Shown here: positions 1 through 11,040 of the stretch, in pieces
Layout of the letters: each line of letters starts with the position of its first letter
How positions within the stretch are numbered: the stretch's first letter is position 1
NCBI GenBank assembly: GCA_949358305.1
Contig: OX442314.1
Coordinates: 27,761,118-27,825,117, forward strand
Direction of reading: 5' to 3'
Length of the DNA: 64,000 bases
DNA from: Strigamia acuminata
Lineage: Eukaryota; Arthropoda; Chilopoda; Geophilomorpha; Linotaeniidae
Translations under genes and position numbers: made by a program
Notes under the pieces: model-generated
What the model was told of the DNA's origin: nothing
What the model saw: the letters and a program-made list of their open reading frames with translations, nothing else
The model's database searches: none

Positions 1-61
1 TTTGGTTTAATATACCACAAGAATTACTGCCCATTTCTTTCGGCATCCCAAGGGCAACACT

Positions 62-565
62 CTAGAAAGAGTACAATCGTGCGGGAGAACGTGCAACTGC
101 TTCACTAATCAACAAATGTTGAAATGTGTTGCACTCAGTGTTCCGGTTCAACTCCAACAAATCGTATACGGTTTCGTCGTCCAAATGTTGCAGTTTAATC
201 TTCTGCAATAACCGAACGGCAGCACGCTCTCTATTCCGATCGCCGTTGCATTTCCACTTGAAAATGCACCGAGCGATCGCATTGGAGCAAGAAACGTCGT
301 TGCCACATTCAATTAAATAACTCTTTTCGGATTCACTCAACAATTGAATGCTTTCACTCCCTGCAAGTGCCTCAATGTTACTCAGAAATTGTAATAATTT
401 ACAATCTCGTCGGCAGAGATCGTATTGAGTGGCCAAACTCCAAACTTTGGGGAACGTTTCCACACTGACGTCATCAGCTAATCGGTCCCAGCAATGGCGA
501 AGCAAATCATGAATTCGCATCAAATGACAGGTGGAAATTAACTCTGTCAGCAGACGGTAAGTCAC
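62..565 (-). pseudogene. BTB/BACK (kelch-like) domain fragment, copy A
   Basis: The minus strand is open for 167 residues. The N-terminal part (LLTELISTCHLMRIHDLL) looks like the end of a BTB fold. The rest resembles a BACK domain, with helical repeats ending in RAAVRLLQKIKLQHLDDETV. BTB-BACK proteins normally act as substrate adaptors for cullin-3 ubiquitin ligases. I see no BTB core and no kelch repeats in the following kilobases, so this is one exon of a larger gene or a stranded fragment. The AG just 5' of AGTTAATTTCC (minus strand) could be a splice acceptor. The last residues before the stop near 62 differ from copy B, so the copy A end may lie past a duplication breakpoint. It is transcribed away from the DEG/ENaC exons. 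Family assignment is moderate. Confidence 0.5.
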
Positions 566-1934
566 AAACCACTCATTACAATTCTCAGAAATCTCATGAA
601 TTATTTAAAATACAGAGTAGTAATTACTTGTCAACTTTCACAAAACATCAATATAGCTGCAATGCGGTGTTTTTCAGTGGATCGAGTGCCACGTTTTCAC
701 CTGAGTGGACTTTAAAACCGTATGTATTTTTTCATGTCTATATTCAATTCATTATGAGCTTATGAGAGAGATATTCAATTATATTCGAGTTTTGCAAATC
801 TGGATCAAATCATAGTAAAAAAAAAGCACTGGATTTGCAAAATAACATTCAAATTTATGTGAATCCCACTCTCTCAATACTATCAATAGTCAGTATTTCA
901 ACAAGAATGTAATTATCACACGGTTTTAAGTTCTGTTTTTTTTTTAATGAAAGACATCAGTTGCATTAATTTCGGATTGCTGTGACAACCGAAGCTACGA
1001 CATTTGCCCGAATGCACCGTAACGTGTTTTGAAAGGTTCCTGAATAAACCAATCAGAACGAGCGGTGTAGCATGGGTTGCCATCAAGCGGAGCAAAACTG
1101 GTATTGTGCTCCCCTACCCAGGTAGTATTCCCTTCCACCTTGGCACAAGAGGTGCCCCCTTAGGACTCTGAATTTCATGGGCCCCTAATTCCAAAAATAA
1201 AATATTGTGACGGTCTGGTCTTACCCATGGTAACCTGGGGTGGAACGCATTCTCACGTAAAATAAGACAAGGACTCCAGATTGTTGGGTTGTTGTCCTTT
1301 AATCGTTGTCTAGGGATTGGAGTCTCCAGTCTACCCACGTGTTGGCAAAGGCACGCCACACCAGCAACTGACCTGTCACACACAGGGAGGGATGCCCATG
1401 AATGACGTGGCGGGTTGGACATAACTATTCTGCTGTACTCACCTGTACAGCCCATGCAACTGCTTATGGAGGCTGTGGTGGTATTGACGTCTCACCACTG
1501 AGCGTCGCAGTGATGAATAGGGAGGAAAGCTGAGTCAGCACTGAGCACAACTGCTTTTGCTGGCTTCAGGACTTCAATTCACATGTCTGTCTCAGTTGAG
1601 ACCCAGCGCTTTTTTCTCTCCCTGCACCACTCAGCTCCCTCCTTCTTCGTACTGGGTAATCCAACTCCGCGAGGAGGGGTGACCTTGGGGCTATTGGGCG
1701 GAGTGTGGTAGTGCCGCAAGTCACACTTGGATGGCCAAGCGGCTACAAAATTAAGCAATTGCAAAGGGACACAGTCTATACTGTGCCAAACTTAGAACTA
1801 CGGATACATCCGGAGTGAGATAAAAGAATGTTTGGTTTGTTTATTTAAATGAGGTAGTGTGAGTTGAGAGTGAGGTTTTGTTGTTGTTTGTATTTGCTAT
1901 GAGTATTGGTTTGTGATCCCAGAATTATGAGATA
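566..1934. other. Non-coding spacer shared with copy B
   Basis: No convincing gene. The segment at about 1085-1800 is richer in GC than its surroundings and has short open frames. These are not conserved as protein between the copies, so it is probably an old repeat carried inside the duplication (matching 22560-23270). Confidence 0.4.
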
Positions 1935-2193
1935 CCGTATTTTACTGAATAAGAGTCGCCCTCGAATTGTAGCTGCCCTCGAATAAAAGCCGCGACTAAG
2001 AGAGGCGACTTGAAATAAGAGTCGCCCTCGAATACTAGCCGCGGCTTATGTTACGTTCAATGAACGTAACATTGACATTGGCCACTATTTGAAATAAAAT
2101 CCGCCCCCGAATTGGAGCCGCCCCCGATTTGGAGCTGCGGCTTAAAGTGCCCGTTTTGAATAAGAGCCGCGGCTCTTATTTGGTCAAATACGG
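1935..2193. mobile_element. 259-bp MITE with CCGTATTT termini, TA target
   Basis: Terminal inverted repeats begin CCGTATTTTACTGAATAAG and end in its imperfect complement (CAAATACGG). They are flanked by TA on both sides (1933-1934 and 2194-2195). Copy B has the exact empty site, with a single TA at 23400-23402, so the element landed after the duplication. The interior is an array of short GC-rich units of the type AATAAGAG(T/C)CGCC. The TA target suggests a Tc1/mariner-type origin. Confidence 0.85.
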
Positions 2194-3109
2194 TACTCTA
2201 TGATGTAGGAACATAGATTCCAACTGCCAAAAAGTTTAATGAAATAATGAAATATGGATATACAAGTACTGCTGTTGCTTCTATGTTGCTGTTGCAGTTT
2301 TTATAACTTAATATTAATATTTTATGTGTTTACACTTTCAAACCAAAATTATAAATTTGATTTGGAAGAAACCTGTCAGGAGAAAATAATAACACGGGAA
2401 ATGAGGCATCATTTTGACAAGCTAGAATTAAAAAACACAAAGTCTTGGAGTTGTTTTTGAGATTTTAGTTGGATTTTACGAGAATCATACACTGCAAAAA
2501 ATTTTGAATTTCCAAAAAAAAAGTCATTGGAAATTTAATGGTGAAATTGGATAAATTCCAGTTTGGAAATATAATAGAAAGGAAATGGGAAATATTTTAT
2601 GAAAAGTTGAATTTCTGTAAATTTACAACACTGAAAGATGATGATGTAAGTTTTTGTTAAATGTGTGGAAAGCTAATGTAAACTAGGTTTGGAAATTTAA
2701 ATTTCTATAAATTTTCAACACTGAAACATGTAATTGTATGGAATGTTAATGTAAATTAGATTTGGAAATTTGTATTTCCATTTATTTCACAAACCTAAAA
2801 ATTAATGACTAAAGGTTTCCAGCTTGTAAAATTTATGGGTTTATCACCAGATGGCGAACATAATTCAAAACTAATTCAAAATTTATATTTATTAAATATG
2901 GGATTGGTTTTATCATTTCTACTTCAACAAATAATTAGATTATTATTGTTAGAGTTAGATAAATTAAAAAGTTGACATAAATTTTGTAGTGTAACATTTT
3001 AATTTAATTCTAGAATTTGTTACACCATCATATCAATGCCAGTTTTTATCACTGCCTTCAGTTGATTTTGCTCATTTTTTGTATTAGGCTATGATTATAG
3101 CCTTGGTTT

Positions 3110-3272
3110 ATGAATTCAGGATTCAAAATTATTGGATTCAAGATTTATGAATTATGAATTCAGAATTCAGAATTTATGATTCAGGAATGAATTCAGGATT
3201 CAGGATTCAGAAATGAATTCAGGATTCAGTATTTAGGATTCAGAAACAAATTCAGGATTCAGGATACAGAAT
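3110..3272. repeat. Minisatellite of GAATTCAGGATTCAG-type units
   Basis: Variants of ATTCAGGATTCAGAATTCAG recur about ten times with irregular spacing, directly beside the MITE that starts at 3278. Not present in copy B. Confidence 0.7.
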
Positions 3273-3277
3273 TTTTA

Positions 3278-3687
3278 TTAACCTTCCCATAGCCATGGTG
3301 GGTCAAAAAAATTACAGAAGTGGAAAAATCACTGTAATTCTTTTTTTTCTGATAATTAATTAATGAGGTTAACTTGTATTCCTCAAAAACTTTTTTTTCT
3401 TATTTTATAATGTCTAAATACAAATAGTTTTTCAATTATTATTAAGATAATTTAATATTTATAACATAAAACACCCTTAATGGGAGCGCCGTACACTGCT
3501 TTGCCATCTAATTGCACTAGGTGGCGTATTAAAATTAGTCCTAAAACATGTGCTTTTACCAGGAAAAATGCGATTGCACCAGGAAAAATGTGATTCTGCA
3601 CATGCGCAGAAGCATTTTAAAAGAAGGCCGATTTGACCGACCACAGCTAGCAATGGTGGAAACTAGGCTTGGCTATGGGAAGGTTAA
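3278..3687. mobile_element. 410-bp MITE with perfect 17-bp TIRs
   Basis: It begins TTAACCTTCCCATAGCC and ends with the exact reverse complement GGCTATGGGAAGGTTAA. No coding capacity is visible. It lies within the 2.9-kb stretch missing from copy B. Confidence 0.75.
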
Positions 3688-3699
3688 AAAAGAAATATC

Positions 3700-4235
3700 A
3701 AATTTTATATTTGGAAACTTGTTATTTACTGATGGGAAACTCATATTTTACATTTGGAAATCTTAACTTTACTGGTTGAGAAATATGTGTTTAACTGTTT
3801 GGAAATTTAATATACGAGTATCATGCTATGAAAAGTCTTTTGGAAACGGTTGCATTCAGCGTTGGAAAGTCATTGGAAATTTGAAGTTTGTACAATTTGG
3901 AATATATAACTTTCGGGTTTGGAAATTTCGCATTTCAGTTAAATTTCCAGAATATTTTATGGACAAAAATCTAATTTTTTTTGCAGTAATACAGACTGTA
4001 TCGATATCAGGGCCCGTGCACATATTTCCACCTGAGGCGAGCAAGGCATATACCGCCCTTTTGAACAGTAAAAAATTTGTTTTTCCTTGATGTAAAGAAA
4101 TCAGATTGTGCGCCCAAAGACGCCGCCCCTGGAAATATGCTCCCTGAGGCGACCGCCTCACCGCCTCACCCTATGCACCGGCCCTGCGTGCGCTGACTGT
4201 AGTGGTAAATAATTCAAGCTTCGGGACAACAATGG
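3700..4235. other. AT-rich intergenic stretch, no gene seen
   Basis: Many short TTGGAAATTT repeats continue the pattern seen from 2500 onwards. Overlapping frames of about 100 residues on both strands have no recognisable domain and no counterpart in copy B, so they are not taken as genes. Confidence 0.3.
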
Positions 4236-4239
4236 CAAC

Positions 4240-4410
4240 ATAACTTTGTTTTGACAATGCTGCGAAGCCAGCCCTATCCCTCGGCCCGCCCGGACACTCA
4301 TACAGACGATGCCACCCGTTTACACGTGTACAGAACCCAGAACCCCGGTTTGTTTATAATAAACATAGTCATGTCCATTGTATCGTAAGTTCGTATTATT
4401 CAGTAGTTAT
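4240..4410 (-). repeat. Dispersed repeat, inverted third copy
   Basis: Reverse complement of a sequence found at about 9118-9296 and 52388-52575. The shared part includes a GC-rich block (GCCAGCCCTATCC, CGGCCCGCCCGGA) and TACGAACTTAC near one end. It abuts the foldback element at 4421. It could be an LTR or MITE fragment; termini were not resolved. Confidence 0.5.
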
Positions 4411-4776
4411 AATTCACTTACGAGGGGAACACCCGTATAAGATACTCACAGATTGTTGTAATAATAAACATGGAGAATTGTTGTATCATGCTGAATGAGA
4501 CCCTAAAATAATTTCATTCCATAAACAGTCAACAATGCAAACAATGAGCTCGAAGTTTGCACTATTTTGTCTGTGTATGCATCCAATCTGAGCAATCAGG
4601 CCTAGTGTATGAATACTGTAAACAACAGTTGCTAGGTAAAAAGTAGTTCCAAGATCAAAGTTGAATTTTATCATTTGAGATTCAATGATGTCATTTCCTC
4701 ATTTGATATCACATGACATTTGACATCAGAGCTTTGTTCACCAACATGACTGACTTCATGAAGACAACAATAGTTT

Positions 4777-4846
4777 GTAGTGGTGGTGCAGTGGTTAAGC
4801 AATGGACTAGGAATCTTTCCACACAGGTTCAAATCCTGCTGTCTGT
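4777..4846 (+). other. tRNA-Ser-like (SINE-type) sequence in foldback arm
   Basis: Box A-like TGGTGCAGTGG and box B-like GGTTCAAATCC are spaced as in a tRNA. The block GGTTAAGCAATGGACTAGGAATC resembles the D and anticodon arms of a serine tRNA with a GGA-like anticodon. The acceptor stem does not pair well and no variable arm is evident, so this is a tRNA-derived sequence rather than a functional tRNA. Confidence 0.55.
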
Positions 4847-5020
4847 GAAAATGTTTTACTTTTATTTTTTAATTTTTTGAGCAGTAATTTTAATGTTTTT
4901 AATGTTATGTTTGTTAAAAAATTAAAATTAATTAATTAAAGTTTTCTAAAAACAAACATAAAATTAAAAACATTAAAATTACTGCTCAAAAAATTAAAAA
5001 ATAAAAGTAAAAAATTTTTA

Positions 5021-5089
5021 CAGACAGCAGGATTTGAACCTGTGTGGAAAGATTCCTAGTCCATTGCTTAACCACTGCACCACCACTAC
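5021..5089 (-). other. tRNA-Ser-like sequence, opposite arm
   Basis: Mirror copy of the block at 4777-4846, read on the minus strand, with the same box A and box B motifs. Confidence 0.55.
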
Positions 5090-5877
5090 AAACTATTGTT
5101 GTCTTCATGAAGTCAGTCATGTTGGTGAACAAAGCTCTGATGTCAAATGTCATGTGATATCAAATGAGGAAATGACATCATTGAATCTCAAATGATAAAA
5201 TTCAACTTTGATCTTGGAACTACTTTTTACCTAGCAACTGTTGTTTACAGTATTCATACACTAAGCCTGATTGCTCAGATTGGATGCATACACAGACAAA
5301 ATAGTGCAAACTTTGAGCTCATTGTTTGCATTGTTGACTGTTTATGGAATGAAATTATTTTAGGGTCTCATTCAGCATGATACAACAATTCTCCATGTTT
5401 ATTATTACAACAATCTGTGAGTATCTTATACGGGTGTTCCCCTCGTTAGCGCACAATAGTTTAGCTTATCTCGGTTAGATTTGTATTATTTACCTATCAA
5501 AAGGTAAAATCGTCACACTCACTCAAAAACAACCATGATAAATCATACTTTTGAAATATCAATATTTAATTACAATTTTATGACTTTAGTTACTGTAGTT
5601 TACTGTTGCTCACAAATTGAAAACAAACATTATTTTTGAAAATTACATTTCTATATTTTGGTATAAAATTTTTTTTTCATGGAAAATTCAGTTGGAAACG
5701 AATTAATTTTCGAAGTTTTACAAGATACACATTTATGAGAAAAACAAATTAAACTAAATAAAAATTTTAATCCAAACAGACAAGTGAATTAATTTTTTTG
5801 ATAATTTATGTACCATCGATTGTTAAACTACGTACAAGTTACGTACTTTCATCTTTTAAACTTGATTTGCAGACAAA

Positions 5878-8791
5878 ATGCCCGCTCCTAAAGCTTTGCG
5901 CATCCGTTGGATCCGTATCCGTACTCGCCAATTTGTGCGACAAGAATTGGAAACTTCACTGTCGGGCAAAGATAGTTTGCAATATATAAACAAGATTGTC
6001 GAGAACACTGGAATAGTCCGTGCAGTTTGGTTGGTTGGTTGGTTGGTCTGTTTCAGCATTTGCGGTTATCAAACTTGGGAAAGATTACAATTCTACATGT
6101 CTGGACCCTTCAAAGTTGAAATTGATTTTGTTCCAATAGAAGAAAGTAGATTCTCTGAAACTAGATTAATGGCCCTTGATACTCCTCTGATGTCGGAGTA
6201 CTGGGACAAAATACCAGAAGGTAATTCAATTGATGATGTAAAAGAGATAATGAGAGCTTGCAGGGCCCCAGTGAGAGGAATCATTTCGAAGAAAGTCAAA
6301 GTTACAAATTACACACACTTGTGGGAACATTCCAACATTTCAGAAAATATGCAGCACTTTAAGGTCAGACAGGTAAGTAACCTTGGATAAGTAAAAGAGC
6401 CATATTAAAAAATATTCTTGTCAGTATTTTACTAATAACTATTATTTTAGGGAAAAACTGTATTGCTTGAGACCAAGATGAGAAGTGGCAATTACACAAA
6501 CCAGGAGACAACAGTTGAATTAAAATACAAGAATTCTGTTTTCGGCAGTACACTGATTATGAAAACAAGTAAAATTCATATAATCATATTTTCCATTTAT
6601 TATATACCTTAATCTTTTTGGCTGTATTTTTTTATTTTTTTATTTATTTAAGATTTACTACCGGTTCAAAAGAGAAAATTGCATATCCTTTTTAAAAAAA
6701 ATGGAACCTGTGACGAACCAGTGGTTGCAGTCAGTTCACTTTGTCAAATTGGGGATTCGTAATACGTGGAATATTTTTACGCGCGATAATACCAATCACA
6801 CCTAAGAATGGTGTTGCATAGTGCAAATATTCGTACCTGCGACGCGTACAAATTACGTAGGCATGTGTGCGCGCAATTAGCGGACGTACAAATCGGCCGA
6901 AAATGTCGGCGCCGACTCAAAGTCGCTTTGCTTGCGATGTTGGCACTGACTGCTACCAATCATGCACTGACCGCTCCACACTGGGGTGCGGTGTGCCTAC
7001 TGGCACCCCGCAACGGGTGACGGGATTCTCCATTCAAGTTACCTTGCCCCTAGACAACACATATTAAAGGCCAGCAACCAATAATAAGGAGTCTTTGTCA
7101 TTTATTCGTGAGTATGCGTTCCACACCAGGATAACCAGTCCCAGGGTTACCTTGGCGAAGACCATACCAATCACAATACTTACGATGTGCACATGTGCGA
7201 CGTCGCGCATGAACACACTTACAAAACTTGTTGTCGTGGTGTATGCATGCAAACATTATCGCAACGTCGCGAATAAGAATATCGCATGTATGATAGAGGC
7301 CCGTCAAATTGTTTCTCCTTCAAGGGAGTAGCATATTTTGTTCAATCCTGATCATATAAATTGTTCACACTACCGGTAACCTGATTTAGCATGGCTATCC
7401 GAATATACCATGAACAGTTTATGCGACTGGGATTGTACAATTGCGGCCATAACAATTGTTCATTGCACTTCCACCGTTTAATACTAGGTATCTCTGAAGG
7501 ATGGTGTCATGCCCTATCGTTACACTTTGCCAGTGCAGATGGGAATTGAAACTGAATATCAGTTTATTTTGCGCAAAGTGAGTTAATTGCTTGTTTCTTT
7601 AGTTCTTGCAATTTAATCAATGATGCAGCAAGATTTCAGATATCTTGTGACAGTTATTAATGTCGATATATTTAACAAAAATAGTGATATGGTATTTCTT
7701 TTCTGCAAGTATCAATTTTTGCCTTCAAGAAACCCCTACTGTGAGCCCAGCCTGATAAAGCAAACCCAATGTTATGAAAACTGTGTGTCAAAACAAACTC
7801 TAAAAAAACATCCACAATGCAGGTCTGTAAACTTAGTTCACTGAAACAACTGATAATGCTGATACTGTAGATTGTTTACTTAGGTTGCCTTACATGGCTG
7901 ACAAAAATCTGCCAGACTGCAGTTTAGAAGCAAACAAATCAATTGTGTTGAAAGTGTATGACGACTCCTACCATCCCGAAACATCCACACTGGCAACAAT
8001 TGAATGTGGTTGCCTAAGACCTTGTCAAGCGAGTGTTTATACCCTAATAGTGAAGACCGATACTAGTTAAGTCAAACGATATCATTTTTAGGTGTAATTA
8101 TAACAAAATTATTCATCTTTTACTGTTAGATTTTGAAGATGAACCCAGTAGTAAAGATTTAGCAAGTATAAATCTTAAAGTGATGGAAGAAACATTTGTC
8201 AGAATGACAGAAATCTACATTTACAAAATTTCTAATTTGGTGATCGATTTGGGTGGTAATCTAGGATTTTCTTTGGGATATTCGCTCCTCTCTATAATCG
8301 AAATTGTACAATTTGTTTCGCTTTTGTGCTACAATAAGTATATTAGACCTGTTCGACTACAAGCTCACATAAAAGTGAAAGTCATTAATCAAATTAGAAA
8401 GTCAAATTTGAAGATAAAGAAGGAAACTTTGCCTCAAGCCTCACCAATGCTACAATGCACGTTTTTCATTCTCATTTTTATTTGTGCTTTCTTAGCAATT
8501 TATGTGAGCAAAGAAAAAATTACATTATATCTGAGTGAACCAACAAGATATGTGGTAAATATTCAAGAAAATGACACATTATATATGCCCAACGTTATTG
8601 CATGTATGGATGGACCCTTAACAACACGCTATAGGAACCAATATGCCAAAATTACAGGCATTCCAGAATGCAAAATTCACTTTGTTGATTTAATGAATAC
8701 AACTATCAAAGGGAAAAAACCGTCACTGGAAGATGTATGGCGCTATCAAACACCTATAATGGATACTGTTACCATGGAGATTGCAGCAAGT
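5878..8791 (+). CDS. DEG/ENaC channel, copy A, exons 1-7 (module 1 plus start of module 2)
   Basis: Exons: 5878-6372, 6451-6568, 6653-6729, 7488-7577, 7710-7822, 7884-8065, 8130-8791. Lengths match copy B exactly except exon 7, which is 3 nt shorter, and every junction keeps phase. The family forms trimeric, amiloride-sensitive sodium channels of the plasma membrane. Exon 1 has TM1 (about residues 47-65). Exons 4-6 have the Cys-rich ectodomain, including YCEPSLIKQTQCYENC and CGCLRPC. Exon 7 has TM2 with GGNLGFSLGYSLLSIIEI (GxS selectivity filter GYS), a short linker and a second TM1 (FFILIFICAFLAIYVSKEKI). The start is the ATG in ACAAAATGCCC, just after a TTGCAG that may be a 5' UTR acceptor. 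No exons 8-13 are visible before or after the gap, so this copy is partial or shares the 3' exons of copy B. Exon 3 has a weaker donor (GTCAGT) than copy B (GTAAGT). Confidence 0.7.
6730..7487. other. Intron 3 of copy A
   Basis: This 758-bp intron holds old repeat sequence (for example a CCAATCACACCTAAGAATGG block and GC-rich segments). Open frames of 60-78 codons on both strands are not conserved as protein in copy B. In copy B the same intron has grown to 24.7 kb. Confidence 0.6.
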
Positions 8792-9354
8792 GTAAGTGTT
8801 TGGTCTGATGTCCAAAAGTGTAAAAGAACAGTAATCGTTGTCTTTATGTTTCATCCGTGGGATGGGATGACATTAAATCCTGGTTCTTAACTTTTGTAGC
8901 AGTTGGCAACCCTTGACTTTTGCAGTCTCTGCTCACAGCTCACCAAAGAAAAATATTTTTGAACTAAGTTTTTACTGGTGTTACTTAACCACTTCTGAAG
9001 TAGCTTTGTACCTCCAGAATATCTATCTTGCACCCCCAAGTGGTTGTAACAATTCTACTTTTGGCTGAATATATTAGCCGTTAAACCTAACCTACAAGTA
9101 TACGAGATAGACTAAGACTGTGCACTAAGTGAATAACAGAATAATACGAACTTACAATCTACAGGTAACGTGATTATGTTTATTACAAAGTACAACTGGG
9201 TTCAGGGCACGTGTAAACGGGCAGCATCGTCTGGTTGAGGATCCGGGCGGGCCAAGGAATAGGGCTGGCTTCGCGGCATCGTCACAATAACATTACGTGG
9301 CTGGAGTGTCCTACTCCATAGGTCAACCTTGACCAATTGTATCGTTTTGGCGCT

Positions 9355-9554
9355 NNNNNNNNNNNNNNNNNNNNNNNNNNNNNNNNNNNNNNNNNNNNNN
9401 NNNNNNNNNNNNNNNNNNNNNNNNNNNNNNNNNNNNNNNNNNNNNNNNNNNNNNNNNNNNNNNNNNNNNNNNNNNNNNNNNNNNNNNNNNNNNNNNNNNN
9501 NNNNNNNNNNNNNNNNNNNNNNNNNNNNNNNNNNNNNNNNNNNNNNNNNNNNNN
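9355..9554. other. Assembly gap (200 N)
   Basis: Exactly 200 unresolved bases, probably a default-size scaffold gap of unknown true length. It falls inside copy A intron 7 and could hide sequence, including the left end of the MITE whose right end starts at 9555. Confidence 0.99.
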
Positions 9555-9650
9555 TGAAATTACTTTAGGGTCTCATTCAGCATGATATAACAATCCTTCT
9601 TGTTTAATATGACAACAATCTGTGAGTGTGTTATTCATGTGCTCCCCTTG
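9555..9650. mobile_element. Right end of a Harbinger-like foldback MITE
   Basis: The sequence from ACTTTAGGGTCTCATTCAGC to GTGCTCCCCTTG matches the right arm of the 4421-5445 element and the terminus of the 51678-52387 element. The left part is lost in the gap. Confidence 0.65.
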
Positions 9651-9656
9651 TGAGTT

Positions 9657-9964
9657 ACAAAGCTGAGTAGACCAATGTTTCAAACCTTTTTTTCTCAAAA
9701 CTTTTCAGTAAGAGATAATTTTTTTAAGAACAGTTCTAGACTAATTAGATGGTTCTCTACAACTTTGCAATTGACATTTTTTGTGTAGCATTGTTGGTTT
9801 AAAAGTTACGAGTTGCAAAACAGTGATGCAACAATGTCACATGAATTTAACATGTTTCATTGAATTCGTCACATGTCAGTTCCTTCAATTCATAATCAAA
9901 AGTTTTTTTGAATTAACATGATTATGAAATAATTCACCTGGTAGGTGTTCGGCGAGACACCCTG
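9657..9964. mobile_element. Half of a CAGGGTG-type foldback element
   Basis: It ends GACACCCTG followed by TA, like the three complete elements downstream. The left part, with CTCAAAACTTTTCAGTAAG, matches the inner arm of the 12927-13691 element. Only one arm is present, so it is truncated or runs into the gap. Confidence 0.6.
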
Positions 9965-10132
9965 TATAACAATTATCCAAATGGTCAAATTAAATCTTAA
10001 AAGTTATCCAATTCTCAAAAGCCATGTTCTATTCCGCACGTCCCAGTCCCAGACCCAGTCCCAGCTTGTGGTCCCAATTCTGCGCCAAGTGATAGAATTG
10101 CATGTGCACCAAATTTGTGCAGACCCAATCTA

Positions 10133-10886
10133 CAGGGTGAACAAAAAGTCTATCACTATAGTAAATATTTCTGAAAGTGCTGACAATTCATCTGATCTAA
10201 TGATGGTAAAGTATCAAAGTTGAGTGGAGCAATCTTTTGGTGATCTGAAATTTGACCTTGGGATGTTCCTTCAAGGTCATTGGGAAATTATCTCGGAAAC
10301 CGTTAGAGATAGACAGAAATTTCCAATTGTAAACTTGTAGAGCAACATTAGTTTAGTCTAAAAATGACTAATTCTCAAAACTTTTGTACTAAAAAATTTT
10401 AAGAAAATCGCAATTGAGAAGTAGTTTTGAAAAGAAAAAGTCATAAAAAAATTCAGTTTTCTGCCCATATCTCTGCAACGGTGCCAGATATACAAATTCT
10501 GACCAGGAGAATCGATTTTTTGGGTCATTTTACATCTAATCAGCACGTTTTTGGCACTTTTTCAATTTTGGCCATGTTATCCTTTGACTTGTGTCTACTT
10601 TTTCAATTGCGATTTTCTTAAAAATTTTAGTACAAAAGATTTGAGAATTAGTCATTTTTAGACTAAACTAATGTTGCTCTACAAGTTTACAATTGGAAAT
10701 TTCTGTCTATCTCTAACGGTTTCCGAGATAATTTCCCAATGACCTTAAAGGAACATCCCAAGGTCAAATTTCGAGTCACCAAAAGATTGCCCCACCCAAC
10801 TTTAATACTTTACCATCATTAGATCAGATGAATTGTCAGCACTTTCAGAAATATTTACTATAGTGATAGACTTTTTGTTCACCCTG
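10133..10886. mobile_element. 754-bp foldback MITE, TA-CAGGGTG...CACCCTG-TA
   Basis: Arms of about 290 bp are near-perfect reverse complements (left from CAGGGTGAACAAAAAGTC, right ending in its complement) around a loop of roughly 180 bp. TA flanks both ends (10131-10132, 10887-10888), as expected of mariner-type transposition. The interior includes the family core TTGTAGAGCAACATTAG. No protein is encoded. Confidence 0.85.
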
Positions 10887-11040
10887 TATAACGTAGTATA
10901 TCTTATTTAATATCAAAAATAAATACCGATGACGCCGAATTGAAACGACGCAGAATAGGGACTGCGCAAAATAGTGATGCTTAGGCGCCGAAATGGAACG
11001 TGCTGAATCGGTGCTAGCAGGTGCAGCACGACGCACTTAC

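Larger units (their letters stand above)
4421..5445. mobile_element. 1025-bp foldback element with long inverted arms, TTA target
   Basis: Two arms of nearly 500 bp are almost perfect reverse complements, starting CGAGGGGAACACCCGTATAAG and ending in its complement. They are flanked by TTA on both sides (4418-4420 and 5446-5448). A 3-bp TWA target is typical of PIF/Harbinger elements. The centre (about 4860-5010) is an AT-rich spacer. Each arm carries the same tRNA-Ser-like sequence. The near-identical 62-codon frames in the two arms are a by-product of the palindrome. A relative lies at 51678-52387. Confidence 0.85.
86..9300. repeat. Segmental duplication, copy A
   Basis: This block is repeated in the same order and orientation at about 21563-52580: BACK fragment, non-coding spacer, DEG/ENaC exons 1-7 and the start of intron 7. 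Alignment by eye gives 86-2740 with 21563-23930, 5680-6990 with 23935-25610, and 6991-9300 with about 49318-52580. About 2.9 kb (2745-5678) is absent from copy B. The giant retrotransposon, a 364-bp MITE and a 710-bp MITE are absent from copy A. The right edge runs into the 200-N gap. Confidence 0.85.

Noticed and set aside
1114-1455. 113-codon minus-strand ORF, repeated at 22581-22922
   Set aside because: Conserved only because the region is duplicated. Substitutions show no coding bias by eye and no domain is recognisable; likely an old repeat.
4777-4846. Functional tRNA-Ser gene
   Set aside because: Box A and B are good but the acceptor stem does not pair and there is no proper variable arm; it is repeated inside MITEs, so a tRNA-derived module is the better call.
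4486-5380. Two near-identical 62-codon ORFs (4486-4674 minus, 5192-5380 plus)
   Set aside because: They are the two arms of one palindromic element. The identity follows from the inverted repeat, and a related MITE does not keep the frame.
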